DNA of 64,000 nt from Bacillus methanolicus PB1 (GCF_000262755.1 NZ_AFEU01000003.1:310001-374000), one strand, 5' to 3'; positions 46,403-56,694 are shown, counted from the stretch's first letter. Notes: generated by a model not told the origin, from the sequence alone. Numbers and translations: made by a program.

Positions 46403-47929
46403 ATGAAAAAGACAACGAAAACACTCACCCAACCAACTGAAAATCTTCAAAAACGATGTGAATCCCTTGAAAAGCAAGTCGCTGAACTGACTGCGAAGTT
46501 AAAATGGTATGAGGAACAGTTTCGCCTCAGCCAAAAAAGACGATTCGGCTCTTCAAGTGAAAAAACACATTCCGATCAACTAGAGCTTTCGCTCTTTAAT
46601 GAAGCAGAGGTAGAAGCAGCCTCCAATTTAGAGGAACCTGCTTCTGAAACCATTACCTACCGTCGTCGTAAAAAACGCGGCCAACGTGAAACGATGCTAG
46701 AAGACCTGCCTACGGAAACGGTTGAATACCGCCTTTCCGCAGAAGAGCAGGTCTGTTCGTGTTGCGGTGGATCTTTACATGAAATGAGCACGGAAGTGCG
46801 TCAAGAAATCAAAGTCATTCCAGCTGAAGTAAAAGTGGTTAAGCATGTCCGTTATGTCTACGCCTGCCGCCGTTGTGAACGTGAGGAGATCCATACCCCG
46901 ATTGTGACAGCGTCTATACCGGCACCTGTCTATCCGGGCAGTTTAGCTTCTCCTTCAAGTATGGCGTATGTGATGAGCCAAAAATATGTGGAAGGGCTGC
47001 CTCTTTATCGCCAGGAAAAGCAGTTTGAGCGATTTGGGTTTACATTATCCCGGCAGACGATGGCGAACTGGATGATCTATGGCGCAGATCAGTGGTTACG
47101 TTTGATTTATGATCGGATGAAGGATCATTTACTCAAGCAGGAGATTCTCCATGCGGATGAAACCACTTTACAGGTACTTCATGAACCGGGTCGAAAGGCA
47201 ACATCCACTTCTTATATGTGGCTTTATCGTACAGGAAGAGAAGGTCCGCCGATTACTCTTTATGAATACCAACAGACACGAGGAAAGGAACATCCTCGTA
47301 AGTTTCTGAATGGTTTCAAGGGCTACCTTCATGTGGATGGCTACTCCGGTTATCAAGGGCTGCCTCATGTGACCCTGGTAGGTTGTTGGGCACATGCAAG
47401 GCGTAAGTTTGATGAAGCCTTAAAGGCTCTTCCGGCTTCAAAGCAGTCGGCTCCGGTAGCTGCCAAGGAAGGACTCCATTTCTGTAACCAACTTTTTGCG
47501 ATTGAGCGTGAATTAAAGGATTCAACTCCTGAAGAACGCTATCATAGTCGTTTGGAACGCAGCCAGCCAGTACTGGAGGCTTTTTCAGCATGGCTTAAAA
47601 CTCAAAGGTCAAAAGTCCTTCCAAAAAGCGCCCTTGGCCAGGCAATCCAATATTGCCTGAACCAATGGGATAAATTAGTGGGCTTTTTAAAAGATGGTCG
47701 GTTAGAAATCGATAATAACCGTAGCGAACGTTCGATCAAGCCATTTGTCATTGGCCGCAAAAATTGGTTGTTTGCCAACACCACACGGGGCGCTCAAGCT
47801 AGTGCAACAATATACAGTATTATTGAGACAGCTAAAGAGAATAACTTAAATCCATTTGCCTATCTCACCTATATTTTTGAGAAACTACAAAAATGGAAAC
47901 CCAAGATAAAGATGCCTTGGATCAATTAA
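46403..47929 (+). CDS. tnpC: IS66 transposase TnpC
   Basis: A 508-residue DDE transposase. An N-terminal leucine-zipper-like helix (1-45) is followed by a zinc-finger region with CSCCGG and CRRCE, then the DDE core: [16 protein letters not shown] and [18 protein letters not shown]. Full length, no break. Confidence 0.94.
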   Translation: MKKTTKTLTQPTENLQKRCESLEKQVAELTAKLKWYEEQFRLSQKRRFGSSSEKTHSDQLELSLFNEAEVEAASNLEEPASETITYRRRKKRGQRETMLEDLPTETVEYRLSAEEQVCSCCGGSLHEMSTEVRQEIKVIPAEVKVVKHVRYVYACRRCEREEIHTPIVTASIPAPVYPGSLASPSSMAYVMSQKYVEGLPLYRQEKQFERFGFTLSRQTMANWMIYGADQWLRLIYDRMKDHLLKQEILHADETTLQVLHEPGRKATSTSYMWLYRTGREGPPITLYEYQQTRGKEHPRKFLNGFKGYLHVDGYSGYQGLPHVTLVGCWAHARRKFDEALKALPASKQSAPVAAKEGLHFCNQLFAIERELKDSTPEERYHSRLERSQPVLEAFSAWLKTQRSKVLPKSALGQAIQYCLNQWDKLVGFLKDGRLEIDNNRSERSIKPFVIGRKNWLFANTTRGAQASATIYSIIETAKENNLNPFAYLTYIFEKLQKWKPKIKMPWIN

Positions 47930-48583
47930 TGCCTTGGTCATCAACGATCCCATTAGTTTGTCGTGTGTTTAAAAAGAATACTTAAATCATAACTAAATCC
48001 CCATCTACTGTAGGTGGGGATTATTTGACGCTTACGAACAATTTGATCTGAATAAATTTTTAGAAGAAACATCTAATTATGAGAAAAACTTTTTAAATGT
48101 TCCTGTATTTGCAGTAGAAAATATTGAGGAATTTGATTTTGATGTTTGTTTTGAGGAATATGAAAATAGTAGTGTTGATCATTTTTATCAAGAATTACTA
48201 AACGGCAAATACCTTTTTGCTTCCTTTAGTAATTGCGGTGTAGATTATCCGGACGTTGCATGTATAGACGGAAACGTATACCAAACAATAGATGAGGTTG
48301 AAGAGGAAGACTATTTTGATGACGGAGCACCGGCTGATTTTGTCTTTACAAATAATATCAAGTTAGGTGATGATAGTAATATTGGATATTTGTTAAAGTA
48401 CCAAAATGACCAACTAACAATTCATTCAGCACAGTTTTTCATAGATGTAACCGGTGGAATAGGTCCTTGCTCAACAAGACATTTTACAGCTTTTTCAGCA
48501 ATAGAAATTATAGAAGATGTTGAGGTTTTTGAAAAACCAATGCAAAATTATTTACATAGTTTCATAAAGTAAGATTTTAGAAA

Positions 48584-48619
48584 AAAAGCGGCTGCTTATG
48601 TGGTAGCCGCTTTTTTTTT
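48584..48619 (+). terminator. Terminator of the split gene
   Basis: AAAAAGCGGCT pairs with AGCCGCTTTTT and nine T follow. Confidence 0.85.
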
Positions 48620-48761
48620 GGGTTTATCATAAAAGCAAAAATCTGACTGCCCAGTTCCCTTCATCATGTAAGTAAACGAGGATTGAAGTAATATTAAAAT
48701 AGATAAATATTAAGTAATCGCCTCAAGTAAGACGTCTATAGATCTATTCAATCTCTGCAAT

Positions 48762-50399
48762 CTACGTATTCGGCCACGTGAAATCCTTTTTGTAATATTC
48801 CTTTTTTAGCCTTGATAAATCATGTTCCCATTCGGATATCGCATATGAATACTTTTTCAGTCCATCTTTTTGGCCTTTTCTAAGCTTAACATTGTATGCA
48901 ATTGTATAGGCAACCTTCTTAAGCCCTAATTGAGGCACTGCTTTTCTCAAAATATCCCATCTTTTTTGCCGGTTTAATCCGGTAATTTGATAGCCCATCT
49001 TTTTTAAATCGCTAAGCTCTTTAAGTGTCTTTGTTTCCTGATTGGATTGGTTTTCCTTCAATTCAGTGTCAGGCCACGGAAATGAAACAGTTTTATCTAA
49101 AATCAGTTTATCACCAGGTAAAATACCTTCATCTTTCTTCATTTTTAAAACTAAAGGCGTATTGGCTTGAAGGATTACATCCAATTCTTCTGTCGTCAAA
49201 TATGCTTTATTTCCGTCCGGGGTTACATGAGCCTCTGTTTCAATCAGGCGGCTAATCAGGTTGTCATTTTTCTGTTTATACAACGGCAAAGTCACTTTTG
49301 TTCTTTTTAATTGATATCGGTGTATAAAATCATCCAGATATGAAGGATCGATGACAATTACTTTCTCATAAATGATAGGCGGAGCAGGCCTTGCCGATAA
49401 AGGCTTTAACACTGATTCAACCTTTTGTAGTACTTTTGACTTCTCCAACTCGGTGAGAATTTCTGTTGATTTCAATTTTTGAATACACTGTCTGTATGTA
49501 TTACTATCTGGATAACGTTGTAAGTTTACACTCTCATATAAACAAAAATATAAAGCCAACCCCTTACAACTTTCTTTAAACCACTGCAAACTTTCCTTCG
49601 CCGTGTCAATCAACTGCTGATCGAAATTGTAAAGGAAGGCATACCATAAAATGAAAACAAATTCTTCCTCATTGATGGAGCTGTCTAAAAACTCCCATTC
49701 AACCTCTACAATTTGCTGTAAAGCTTCGCGAAGTTCATCCTCCATTCCGTATATTAAAAACAGTCTCAACAATACATTTATTATTTTGGGATTATTCAAA
49801 TATAAGACATTGTCTAAAATGTCTGTGTAAAAATGCTTTAAATGTCCAACAATCCAATCCTTTAATTTTGTATTTGATAGAGTCATCAGCAGGTTTAAAA
49901 ACAAACTGTATACACTATCAAACTCTGCTTCATAATTTTTTGAATCACTAGCCAATGCCAGATTGATTATTTCCGTGAAGAGCTTTCGTACTTCCTCATC
50001 TTCATGTAATAAAGGATTCGGATTATGCCCGAGTAAATCAAGAATATAATGAACTTTTTCATTATCCATATTTTCAATAAGCTTCTTGCAGGCAGTCAGC
50101 AAAAAAATAGCATCATCTGCCGACGTTGACAGGCACCATTCATCAATGATGTCATATGTAAGACCGCCGCTTAATTTTTCTATGAATTTCCTTATTTCGA
50201 CGTTTGTTTCTTTTTTTCGTGTTGACGCCATTTTTTCGCGGAGTATTTGATTCTCCAATTCCAGCTCCATCACCTGATGATGCAGCTGATCCTTTTCTAC
50301 TGTCAGTTCATAGATCTGCTTTTCGTAAGACAGAATCAATTTAGAAATCTCGTTGTCTATTATTTTCAAAATGTGTTCTTTGCTGACCACTGATTCCAC
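48762..50399 (-). CDS. Large coiled-coil protein of unknown function
   Basis: A 545-residue cytosolic protein I do not recognise. Residues 1-60 form a coiled coil (YEKQIYELTVEKDQLHHQVM). Residues 70-330 are all helical, like a TPR/HEAT-type scaffold. A conserved-looking C-terminal block has LNRQKRWDILRKAVPQLGLK, YTIAYNVKLRKGQK and YSYAISEWEHDLSRLKKEYY, a basic helical module that may bind nucleic acid. The start is GTG with GGAGG 5 bases upstream. It is monocistronic and sits next to the defence island, which raises but does not show a defence link. Confidence 0.7.
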   Translation of the reverse strand: MESVVSKEHILKIIDNEISKLILSYEKQIYELTVEKDQLHHQVMELELENQILREKMASTRKKETNVEIRKFIEKLSGGLTYDIIDEWCLSTSADDAIFLLTACKKLIENMDNEKVHYILDLLGHNPNPLLHEDEEVRKLFTEIINLALASDSKNYEAEFDSVYSLFLNLLMTLSNTKLKDWIVGHLKHFYTDILDNVLYLNNPKIINVLLRLFLIYGMEDELREALQQIVEVEWEFLDSSINEEEFVFILWYAFLYNFDQQLIDTAKESLQWFKESCKGLALYFCLYESVNLQRYPDSNTYRQCIQKLKSTEILTELEKSKVLQKVESVLKPLSARPAPPIIYEKVIVIDPSYLDDFIHRYQLKRTKVTLPLYKQKNDNLISRLIETEAHVTPDGNKAYLTTEELDVILQANTPLVLKMKKDEGILPGDKLILDKTVSFPWPDTELKENQSNQETKTLKELSDLKKMGYQITGLNRQKRWDILRKAVPQLGLKKVAYTIAYNVKLRKGQKDGLKKYSYAISEWEHDLSRLKKEYYKKDFTWPNT

Positions 50400-51071
50400 C
50401 TTGCCTCCTGCTGCATGTTAATAATCAAATTGCTTTTCTTTGATACCCAGAAATCGGAAAAAAGCGTTATCAATTGAATAATGATACAACACTTCATTTT
50501 CTTGATTGTATATACTTTCATTCTTTTCTCTGTCAAAGTTCCATTATAGTAAATACTAGATTAATCTCGTGTTATATCTAGTAAAATTATATCGATAATT
50601 CTATTTTAGAAATATAGTAATAAAAACAAAAATTGGTTTCTTATACTAAACTCGAAAAAAGTAAAATGTTTGTGGAATCTAAAAAAGTAGTATTTGGCAA
50701 TTAATTGTGCAGGCCTTAGGGCTTGTACGAATTCAAAAAACCACTTGCCAACAATCCCATAATTCATACCCTCCTATTTGGACAAGTTTTCAACGGGAGG
50801 TATTTAAGGAGATGTTAGCAGTGGCTGAAATCAATTATTTCAGACAGGAAGAAAACTCTTGATTCACTTAGATAAAAATCAATGGTATAATACTTCCACT
50901 TTAATAAATGTCGCTTTTCCATACTGATTACGCACCTTTTTGAAAGTAATATTACAGTATATCCAATTTTTGGAGATTAATTGCAAGATGTTCAAGATTT
51001 TTGCACCAGAACCAGAATGAATACTCTATGACAAACACCGTTCAAAAATTCTTGAATAAATCAAAATAAAA
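50400..51071. other. Intergenic, with a tiny transposase-like start
   Basis: No full gene is seen. A 16-codon frame at 50812-50862, behind AAGGAG, reads MLAVAEINYFRQEENS and resembles the N-terminus of an IS21-like transposase; the rest is missing. The remainder is AT-rich. Confidence 0.35.
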
Positions 51072-51103
51072 AGCATTGGCCGAAGCGGTCCTCGGACAAT
51101 GCT
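51072..51103 (-). terminator. Terminator of the deoxyribose operon
   Basis: AGCATTG...CCGA pairs with TCGG...CAATGCT; the minus strand continues TTTTTATTTTG. It is 25 bases after the deoK stop. Confidence 0.8.
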
Positions 51104-51128
51104 CTATCCTTATTTTCTCTAAAGTTAG

Positions 51129-52049
51129 TTAAACCCGCAACTTCAAAAACTGCTCTAATTCCTCCACACTTGGATAGGAGGTCTGAGTGCCTCGCTTTGT
51201 AACACTTAATGCTGCAAAAGCTGTGGCCATTTTAATTGCATTCAGCACATCGCCATTTTGCACAAAGAAATGAGCGAAGCACCCAATGAATGCATCACCG
51301 GCTCCCGTTGTATCGATAGCCGCAACTTTATGTGATTCAACAGTGTGGGTTTTCTCCTTCGTTACCCACATCACTCCGCGGCTGCCCATTGTAACAATTA
51401 CGTTTTTCAAGCCTTTTTCAATCAAAGTCGATGCTGCCTCTCGGATTTGCTTTTCATTCTCAACTGGCATACCTGTTAAAATCTCCAGTTCACTTTCATT
51501 AGGAATAAAAAAGTCACTTTTGCAAACATATTTAAAATCTAAGTCCTTTGATGCAGGCGCAGGATTCAAAATAACAGGAATGCCATGTTTGTTGCCAAAC
51601 TCAATCGCATGATAAACCGTCTGGAGCGGGATTTCCAACTGCAGAACAATGAGTGAACACTTTTTAAGCTTCTCTGCTGATCGATCAACATCCTCAGGCA
51701 GAAGGTGCTGATTCGCTCCCTTAATAATCAGGATACGGTTTCTTGATTCTGGGTCTACAAAAATCGGAGCAACACCGCTTGGGGTTCCAGGAACTTTACT
51801 TGTAAACTCTGTGTCAATTCCGTAGCTTTTCAGGTTTTTAATTGTGTTATCTGCAAAGATGTCATCTCCAACCTTCGTTACCATCATCACCTTTGAACCC
51901 AATTTAGCAGCTGCCACTGCCTGGTTTGCACCTTTGCCGCCGCAGCCGATTTTGAAGTCTGGCGCCTCAAGTGTTTCCCCTTCTTTTGGCATTTTATCAA
52001 TATATGAAATGAGATCCACCATGTTGGAACCGATTACTGCTATATCCAT
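51129..52049 (-). CDS. deoK: Deoxyribokinase (PfkB/ribokinase family)
   Basis: A 306-residue sugar kinase that phosphorylates 2-deoxy-D-ribose at O5. Signatures: GCGGKGANQAVAAAKLG (35-51) for the sugar, and DTTGAGDAF (246-254) with the catalytic Asp252. The N-terminus IGSNMVDLISYIDKMPKEGE matches what I recall of Salmonella DeoK more closely than RbsK, and the neighbours (DeoX, DeoP, DeoC) agree. The product feeds DeoC. It is the last gene of the operon, behind AAGGAGG. Confidence 0.9.
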   Translation of the reverse strand: MDIAVIGSNMVDLISYIDKMPKEGETLEAPDFKIGCGGKGANQAVAAAKLGSKVMMVTKVGDDIFADNTIKNLKSYGIDTEFTSKVPGTPSGVAPIFVDPESRNRILIIKGANQHLLPEDVDRSAEKLKKCSLIVLQLEIPLQTVYHAIEFGNKHGIPVILNPAPASKDLDFKYVCKSDFFIPNESELEILTGMPVENEKQIREAASTLIEKGLKNVIVTMGSRGVMWVTKEKTHTVESHKVAAIDTTGAGDAFIGCFAHFFVQNGDVLNAIKMATAFAALSVTKRGTQTSYPSVEELEQFLKLRV

Positions 52050-52061
52050 GTCTTTTCCTCC

Positions 52062-53075
52062 TTATTTCTTTCCAGTTACAACCGTGAATGATCTTTCTTC
52101 CCCTGCACCGAGCTTAATTAATGTTCCTGACTTTTTGGCAGCATTAAACCCTTCAGGCCTGCATGTCGCAGGCAGCACAAACGCCCCTACCTGCTGGTCG
52201 CTATTATATAATATCCATCTTGTTGCATAATTCAATTCTGCTGTTGAAAATCTGGTGAAGAAAGTAACTCCATCCGGTGAAACCATTTCAAACTCAGCTT
52301 CTTCCTGATAACGATCCAGCTCATCTGCAAAAAACACAATCTCCGGATCATACATATCCGGCTGGTTTAATACTGTGAGTGTTTCCTCGCCACTAAGCAG
52401 CTTCTTATTATATTCCAGCCACTTTTCAGTCGGCTTCACATGATTTGGAACCGATTCCCTAAGCGTAAAAGCACTGTCTGGAATGTTCTGCTTCATTACT
52501 GCATTTTCAAGATAAGCATAGTTTGTGTGGCACATATACTGAAGCGGCATCTCTGTGCCTGAAAGATTTTTCACATTCATGTTGATTTCAATGAACGCTT
52601 CCCCGTTAAACATTTCAACACTAGGACGAGCAAGGTAATGGTGTCCGAATCCTTTTACATACTCTGTCTTACCACATACTTTAATCCCCTCATCAGTTAT
52701 TTCAAGCCAAACCTGGTCCATCTCGGCACATGGCATTTCACCGTGCAATTCATGGTCGTCGTCAGGTCCCGGGCAGCCATTTCGGATCAAACCCGAATGG
52801 AAAGCAAAGCATCCATATGTATCTATAATCCCATCCGCCTTTTTTGGCTGAGTGAACATGTTCTTCATTTTAAGATCCACACCGTCAAATTCCAAATCCC
52901 AAATAATCTGGCCCATATAAGGAAGAACAACCATTCTTCCCCGTGAATTTGTCAGCTCAATCGCTTCAATACCTGATGGATAACGAAATAAACTTGCGGT
53001 GAATTCATCGTTTCTAAAAATCACTTTGCTGTTTTCTTTAAAAAACTCCCGTTGCAGTTCTATCGTCCCTGTCAT
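52062..53075 (-). CDS. deoX: DeoX-like aldose-1-epimerase-fold protein (DUF4432)
   Basis: About 337 residues with the galactose-mutarotase-like beta fold: VVLPYMGQIIWDLEFDG, GCFAFHSGLIRNGCPG and CHTNYAYLEN. In Salmonella the equivalent gene deoX accompanies deoK and deoP; it probably interconverts anomers of deoxyribose or binds it. The site AGGAAAGGG favours ATG 53075; ATG 53084 sits too close. It is 12 bases before deoK. Confidence 0.82.
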   Translation of the reverse strand: MTGTIELQREFFKENSKVIFRNDEFTASLFRYPSGIEAIELTNSRGRMVVLPYMGQIIWDLEFDGVDLKMKNMFTQPKKADGIIDTYGCFAFHSGLIRNGCPGPDDDHELHGEMPCAEMDQVWLEITDEGIKVCGKTEYVKGFGHHYLARPSVEMFNGEAFIEINMNVKNLSGTEMPLQYMCHTNYAYLENAVMKQNIPDSAFTLRESVPNHVKPTEKWLEYNKKLLSGEETLTVLNQPDMYDPEIVFFADELDRYQEEAEFEMVSPDGVTFFTRFSTAELNYATRWILYNSDQQVGAFVLPATCRPEGFNAAKKSGTLIKLGAGEERSFTVVTGKK

Positions 53076-53204
53076 ACTTTCCATCCCTTTCCTATTTCAA
53101 ACAACCGGGCAGCCAGATTATCGACTGCCCTTGTAAGATCAAGTTTTCTTACTGAACTAATTTCAATGATTCTGCTGCAGAATTTTCCGCAGTTTTCTGT
53201 TTCT

Positions 53205-54497
53205 TCATTGACCGAAGAAATAGAAGCCTACATATATAAAGCATATCATTGGTACTAGGAATGCGATTTGCATAGAACCGAATAAATCAGATACAAATCC
53301 TTGTACTGCAGGTACAACAGCTCCGCCGACAATGGACATAACTAGAATTGCTCCGGCCAGCTCTGTGTATTTCTTATCTTTTACAACGTCAAGTGTTTCC
53401 GCATAAATCGTCGGCCAGCACGGTCCAAACAGCACGCTTACAACGATTGCCGCGTATACCGCTGTCATGTTCGGCACGAATGCAACATAAGCAAGAAGGG
53501 CTGAACCGATGATAGAATAGCTAATTAATACCTTAGAAGGCGAGAAGCGAGCCATTAAGAAATTCGCAATAAACTTACCTACAAAAAAGGCGATAAAGCT
53601 AAATACCATGAAGTTTGAAGCCGTACGCTCATTGATGTCAGGGTTAAGGTCGAGCGCAAGACGAATCGTAAATGACCAAACAGTTACTTGCATTCCTACG
53701 TATAAAAATTGGGCAACAATCCCTTTGCGAAAGCGTCTATTGCCACCTAAATATTTCAGTGTCTGTACAATGCCAGGTGATTTCTCTGAAGCCTTAGTAC
53801 TTTCGACAACCGGTTTACAAGACGGGAATTTGGTAAGAACAAACATGATCAGTACACACACAAGTACGAAAATAATATACTTATATGGCTCAAGAGTATG
53901 CTGCAGCATCTTTAGCCCGAAAGCATGCGCCTCTGCCGGAGACATATTTGCCATCTGCGCCTCAAGGCTTGCTCCTTCCTGGAACACAAGATATTTCCCT
54001 AGCAAAATCCCTGAAATCGCTCCAATAGGATAAAATGTCTGGCTGATATTTAAGCGAAGGGTCGCATACTTGCGCGGGCCAATCATTGAACTGTATGTGT
54101 TCGCAGCAGTTTCAAGAAAACCTAAGCCAATCGCAATGGAAAAAATCGCAAATAAAAACATTGTGTATGTAGCCATATGTGAAGCCGGGTAAAATAACGA
54201 GCAGCCTGCAATATAGAAAAGCAATCCCGTAATAATGGCGAACTTATAATTCGTTTTCTTAATTACCATGGAAGCAGGTATCGCTACTAGAAAATAGCCG
54301 CCATAAAATGCACTCTGTACGAAAGCGCTTGCAAAATCACTTAATTCAAACACATGCTTGAACTGTGTGATTAGAATATCGTTTAAGCTGGCCGCTACCG
54401 CCCATAACGGGAACAGCATTGACAACAGGATAAATTGAAAAATAGGTGTACGATTCAAATACCCATCTGGAAGTTGAATTATGTTTTTGTTTTTCAT
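53205..54497 (-). CDS. deoP: Deoxyribose transporter, MFS (FucP type)
   Basis: About 430 residues and 12 membrane helices of the fucose permease branch of the MFS: FILLSMLFPLWAVAASLNDI, SAFVQSAFYGGYFLVAIPAS and the GFLETAANTYSSMIGP segment. It likely imports 2-deoxyribose with protons. GAGGG lies 9 bases before ATG 54497; the ATG at 54506 is too close to it. About 120 bases separate it from deoX, with a GGGCAG/CTGCCC hairpin near 53106-53127. Confidence 0.85.
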   Translation of the reverse strand: MKNKNIIQLPDGYLNRTPIFQFILLSMLFPLWAVAASLNDILITQFKHVFELSDFASAFVQSAFYGGYFLVAIPASMVIKKTNYKFAIITGLLFYIAGCSLFYPASHMATYTMFLFAIFSIAIGLGFLETAANTYSSMIGPRKYATLRLNISQTFYPIGAISGILLGKYLVFQEGASLEAQMANMSPAEAHAFGLKMLQHTLEPYKYIIFVLVCVLIMFVLTKFPSCKPVVESTKASEKSPGIVQTLKYLGGNRRFRKGIVAQFLYVGMQVTVWSFTIRLALDLNPDINERTASNFMVFSFIAFFVGKFIANFLMARFSPSKVLISYSIIGSALLAYVAFVPNMTAVYAAIVVSVLFGPCWPTIYAETLDVVKDKKYTELAGAILVMSIVGGAVVPAVQGFVSDLFGSMQIAFLVPMICFIYVGFYFFGQ

Positions 54498-54549
54498 TAG
54501 TAACATCCCTCTGTGTCTATAAATTTTCTAAAACTCTTAACCTATGATA

Positions 54550-55215
54550 TTAGTATCCACTCTCAGCCACATCACCGTTCATGATCTTCACGCCAGAGCT
54601 TGCACCAATGCGGTTCGCACCTGCTTCAACCATCGCTTTTAAACCTTTAAGATCACGAACACCCCCTGAAGCTTTTACTCCAATGTCTGGTCCTACTGTT
54701 TTTCTCATTAATGCGACATCTTCGACGGTTGCCCCGTGTGTTGAAAAGCCAGTTGATGTTTTAACAAAGTCAGCTCCTGCTTTTACAGCTAATTCACATG
54801 CGCGAACTTTCTCTTCATCTGTTAATAAACATGCCTCTATTATGACCTTCACTAAGGCTTTTCCTTTTGCTGCATTTACAACTGCACGAATATCTCGCTC
54901 TACCAGTTCATCATTTTTATCTTTCAATGCCCCAATGTTGATGACCATGTCAACTTCCGTGGCGCCATTCTCAATTGCATTATTTACCTCAAACGCTTTT
55001 GTTTCAGGAGTATTGGCTCCTAATGGAAACCCAATAACTGTACAAACCTTTACATCACTCCCTTTAAGTTCCTCTGTTGCTGTTTTCACCCATACCGGGT
55101 TTACACATACAGAAGCAAATCCGTATTCCTTTGCCTCTGCACAAAGTTTAATAATCTGTTCTTGTGTAGCCTCTGCCTTTAACAGTGTGTGATCAATCAT
55201 TTTTGCTGTGTTCAT
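54550..55215 (-). CDS. deoC: Deoxyribose-phosphate aldolase
   Basis: A 221-residue class I aldolase that splits 2-deoxyribose-5-phosphate into acetaldehyde and glyceraldehyde-3-phosphate. The Schiff-base Lys152 is in FVKTSTGF, the proton-relay Lys181 in [10 protein letters not shown], and Asp89 in VDMVINIG. Length and motifs are normal. The site GGAGG precedes the ATG. First structural gene of the operon. Confidence 0.95.
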   Translation of the reverse strand: MNTAKMIDHTLLKAEATQEQIIKLCAEAKEYGFASVCVNPVWVKTATEELKGSDVKVCTVIGFPLGANTPETKAFEVNNAIENGATEVDMVINIGALKDKNDELVERDIRAVVNAAKGKALVKVIIEACLLTDEEKVRACELAVKAGADFVKTSTGFSTHGATVEDVALMRKTVGPDIGVKASGGVRDLKGLKAMVEAGANRIGASSGVKIMNGDVAESGY

Positions 55216-55253
55216 TTGGATACCTCCACATTCTTAATTGTGATTTATTAAAT

Positions 55254-55311
55254 AAAAGCGCTCTCAATTTTTGAAGAATTAGTGGGCACCTAGTTGGATA
55301 ATGTCCACTAA
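55254..55311 (-). promoter_or_regulatory. Control region between lacI-type gene and deoC
   Basis: TTGAGAGCGCTTTTA (minus strand, about 55268-55254) resembles a catabolite-responsive element with two mismatches, or a LacI-type operator with a central GCGC. Next to it TTAGTGG and CCACTAA (55279-55311) form a hairpin. Confidence 0.45.
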
Positions 55312-55361
55312 TGCCCCTTTTTCATCATTAAATTGAGAACATCGCTTTTCATACAAACCAT

Positions 55362-56384
55362 TTAGAATAAAGTCTTCACTAACCGGCAAGACTGCCTGAT
55401 TTTCAGTTCAGGAGACAATAAATATTTCCTCTTTGGGAGATTTTCTTTAAAACAAATTCGCTCGTGCAATAGCTGAAACGCAATTTCCCCAAGCGCATAC
55501 ATTGGTCTTGAGACAACACTAAGCTTAGGATTTAAGAATGTCGCTATATCTACATCATCAAAGCCAATAAACGATACCTCACTACCAAGCTTCCAGTTCA
55601 ACTCCTCCAGTGCTTTCACACAGCCGATTGTCATCAAGTTGTTTGAAGAAAATATAGCAGTCGGCTTATCATCCAGAGCAAAAAGTTTCTGAGTTGCCAG
55701 ATAACCACTTTGCTCCCCGAAGTCCCCTTGAATCACATAGCGCTCATCCAAAGGAATATTATAGTTCTCAAGTGCCTTCTTATAGCCCAAGAACCTGTCC
55801 CTCCCAGGCGTCGTAGTTTGTGGTCCGCAAATGATCGCAATTTTCTCATGGCCCTGAAGAATCAGATGCTGAACCGCCTGGTATGCCCCCTTCACGTTAT
55901 CGACCAGAACAGTGTCTACTTCAAAACTTTTGATGCTGCGGTCAACCGCTACAATCGGAATCCCCTGCTCCTGAAGTAGCTTTAGATGGTCACCATTTTC
56001 ATTGGCAGTTGTAATAATTACGCCATCCACACCGCGCTCAATAAAATTCTTCACAATCTCTTTTTCTACTATGGGTGACTCATTTGTACTACTTAAGATT
56101 GTGAAGTATTGTTTCTCACGGGCTTTCTGTTCAATGCCAGCCATCACGAGCGGAAAGAAAGGGTTTTTAATATCTGGAACAATTACGCCGATTGTATTGG
56201 TTTCTTTTCGCTTCATTGTTCTAGCTGCAGCATTGCGGATATAGCCAAGTTCATTAATAGCCTTTAGTATCCTCTCCTCGGTTTCTTTACGAACACCACC
56301 CTGGTTATTAATCACCCTAGAGACTGTTGCAATAGAGACATTGGCAAGCTTTGCAACATCCTGAATATTTGGTTTATATTCCAT
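55362..56384 (-). CDS. LacI-family regulator of deoxyribose genes
   Basis: A 340-residue repressor. The HTH IQDVAKLANVSIATVSRVIN is at the N-terminus, followed by the hinge YIRNAAARTMKRK and a periplasmic-binding-like sensor domain (TNTIGVIVPDIKNPFFPLVM to the C-terminus). I place the start at ATG 56384 because AGGGG lies upstream and two operators lie just beyond; a longer frame to 56435 would read through one operator. It probably represses the deo genes without deoxyribose or its phosphate. Confidence 0.88.
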   Translation of the reverse strand: MEYKPNIQDVAKLANVSIATVSRVINNQGGVRKETEERILKAINELGYIRNAAARTMKRKETNTIGVIVPDIKNPFFPLVMAGIEQKAREKQYFTILSSTNESPIVEKEIVKNFIERGVDGVIITTANENGDHLKLLQEQGIPIVAVDRSIKSFEVDTVLVDNVKGAYQAVQHLILQGHEKIAIICGPQTTTPGRDRFLGYKKALENYNIPLDERYVIQGDFGEQSGYLATQKLFALDDKPTAIFSSNNLMTIGCVKALEELNWKLGSEVSFIGFDDVDIATFLNPKLSVVSRPMYALGEIAFQLLHERICFKENLPKRKYLLSPELKIRQSCRLVKTLF

Positions 56385-56403
56385 TTTTAAAACCCCTAAA
56401 ATG

Positions 56404-56486
56404 TAAACGTTTAGATTCTTAGATAAAAAAAACATATTAATAGGAATTTATTTTAAAAATCTCTTAAAATTTTATGTAAACGTTTA
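56404..56486 (-). promoter_or_regulatory. Twin LacI-type operators with promoter between
   Basis: TAAACGTTTA occurs at 56404-56413 and 56477-56486, each within an identical 17-mer ATGTAAACGTTTAGATT, spaced 73 bases apart. TTTACA in the distal copy can serve as a -35 with TAAAAT about 19 bases on. Two sites suit looping autorepression. Confidence 0.75.
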
Positions 56487-56668
56487 GATTTTTGTTCTTG
56501 GAAATATATTAGCATTATTGTTGTTGAAAAACAAGAGATTTTTTGTATACGCTTCCAATAAAAGTTTAACAATAAAAAATAAGAAGATCGATCACTTGGC
56601 ACTTACTCGGGTTGGACTTGCACCAACAAGCACCCTGCAACTAGCTGGGCGTGCAAAATAAAAACAAC
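56487..56668. other. Spacer, no gene
   Basis: AT-rich; GTATACGCTTCC near 56544 is a weaker operator-like word. The segment around 56600-56660 is more GC-rich but unrecognised. Confidence 0.3.
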
Positions 56669-56694
56669 CTCAACTCCTTAAAAGGAATTGAGGC
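56669..56694 (-). terminator. Terminator of the TOMM operon
   Basis: CCTCAA-TCC and GGA-TTGAGG pair around TTTTAA; the minus strand continues TTGTTTTTATTTTG. It lies 87 bases after the SagB stop. Confidence 0.75.

Larger units (their letters stand above)
45564..48035 (+). mobile_element. Complete IS66-family element (2472 bp)
   Basis: Ends are GTAACCGTAAAATAG and, reversed, GTAAGCGTCAAATAA, both continuing toward CCCACC, the GTAA-type ends of IS66. GAACAATT flanks it on both sides (45556-45563 and 48036-48043), the 8-bp target duplication typical of IS66. It carries intact tnpA, tnpB and tnpC, so it may be active and recent. Confidence 0.92.
45532..48572 (+). pseudogene. Acidic hypothetical gene split by IS66
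   Basis: ATG 45532 behind GGAGGAAACC encodes MKKLTLSLEQ, then IS66 begins. After the element the same frame resumes at 48044: removing the IS and one copy of GAACAATT gives LEQFDLNKFLEETSNYEKN and a continuous frame to 48572 (about 189 residues). The product is acidic, with DDGAPADFVFTNNIK and a C-terminal VTGGIGPCSTRHFTAF. I do not recognise it; it could be a contact-toxin immunity-like protein from its acidity and size, but that is a guess. A terminator follows 11 bases later. Confidence 0.75.

Noticed and set aside
54581..55192. 203-residue + strand frame opposite deoC
   Set aside because: Mirror reading of the conserved aldolase; Ser/Thr/Phe-rich with no family signature.
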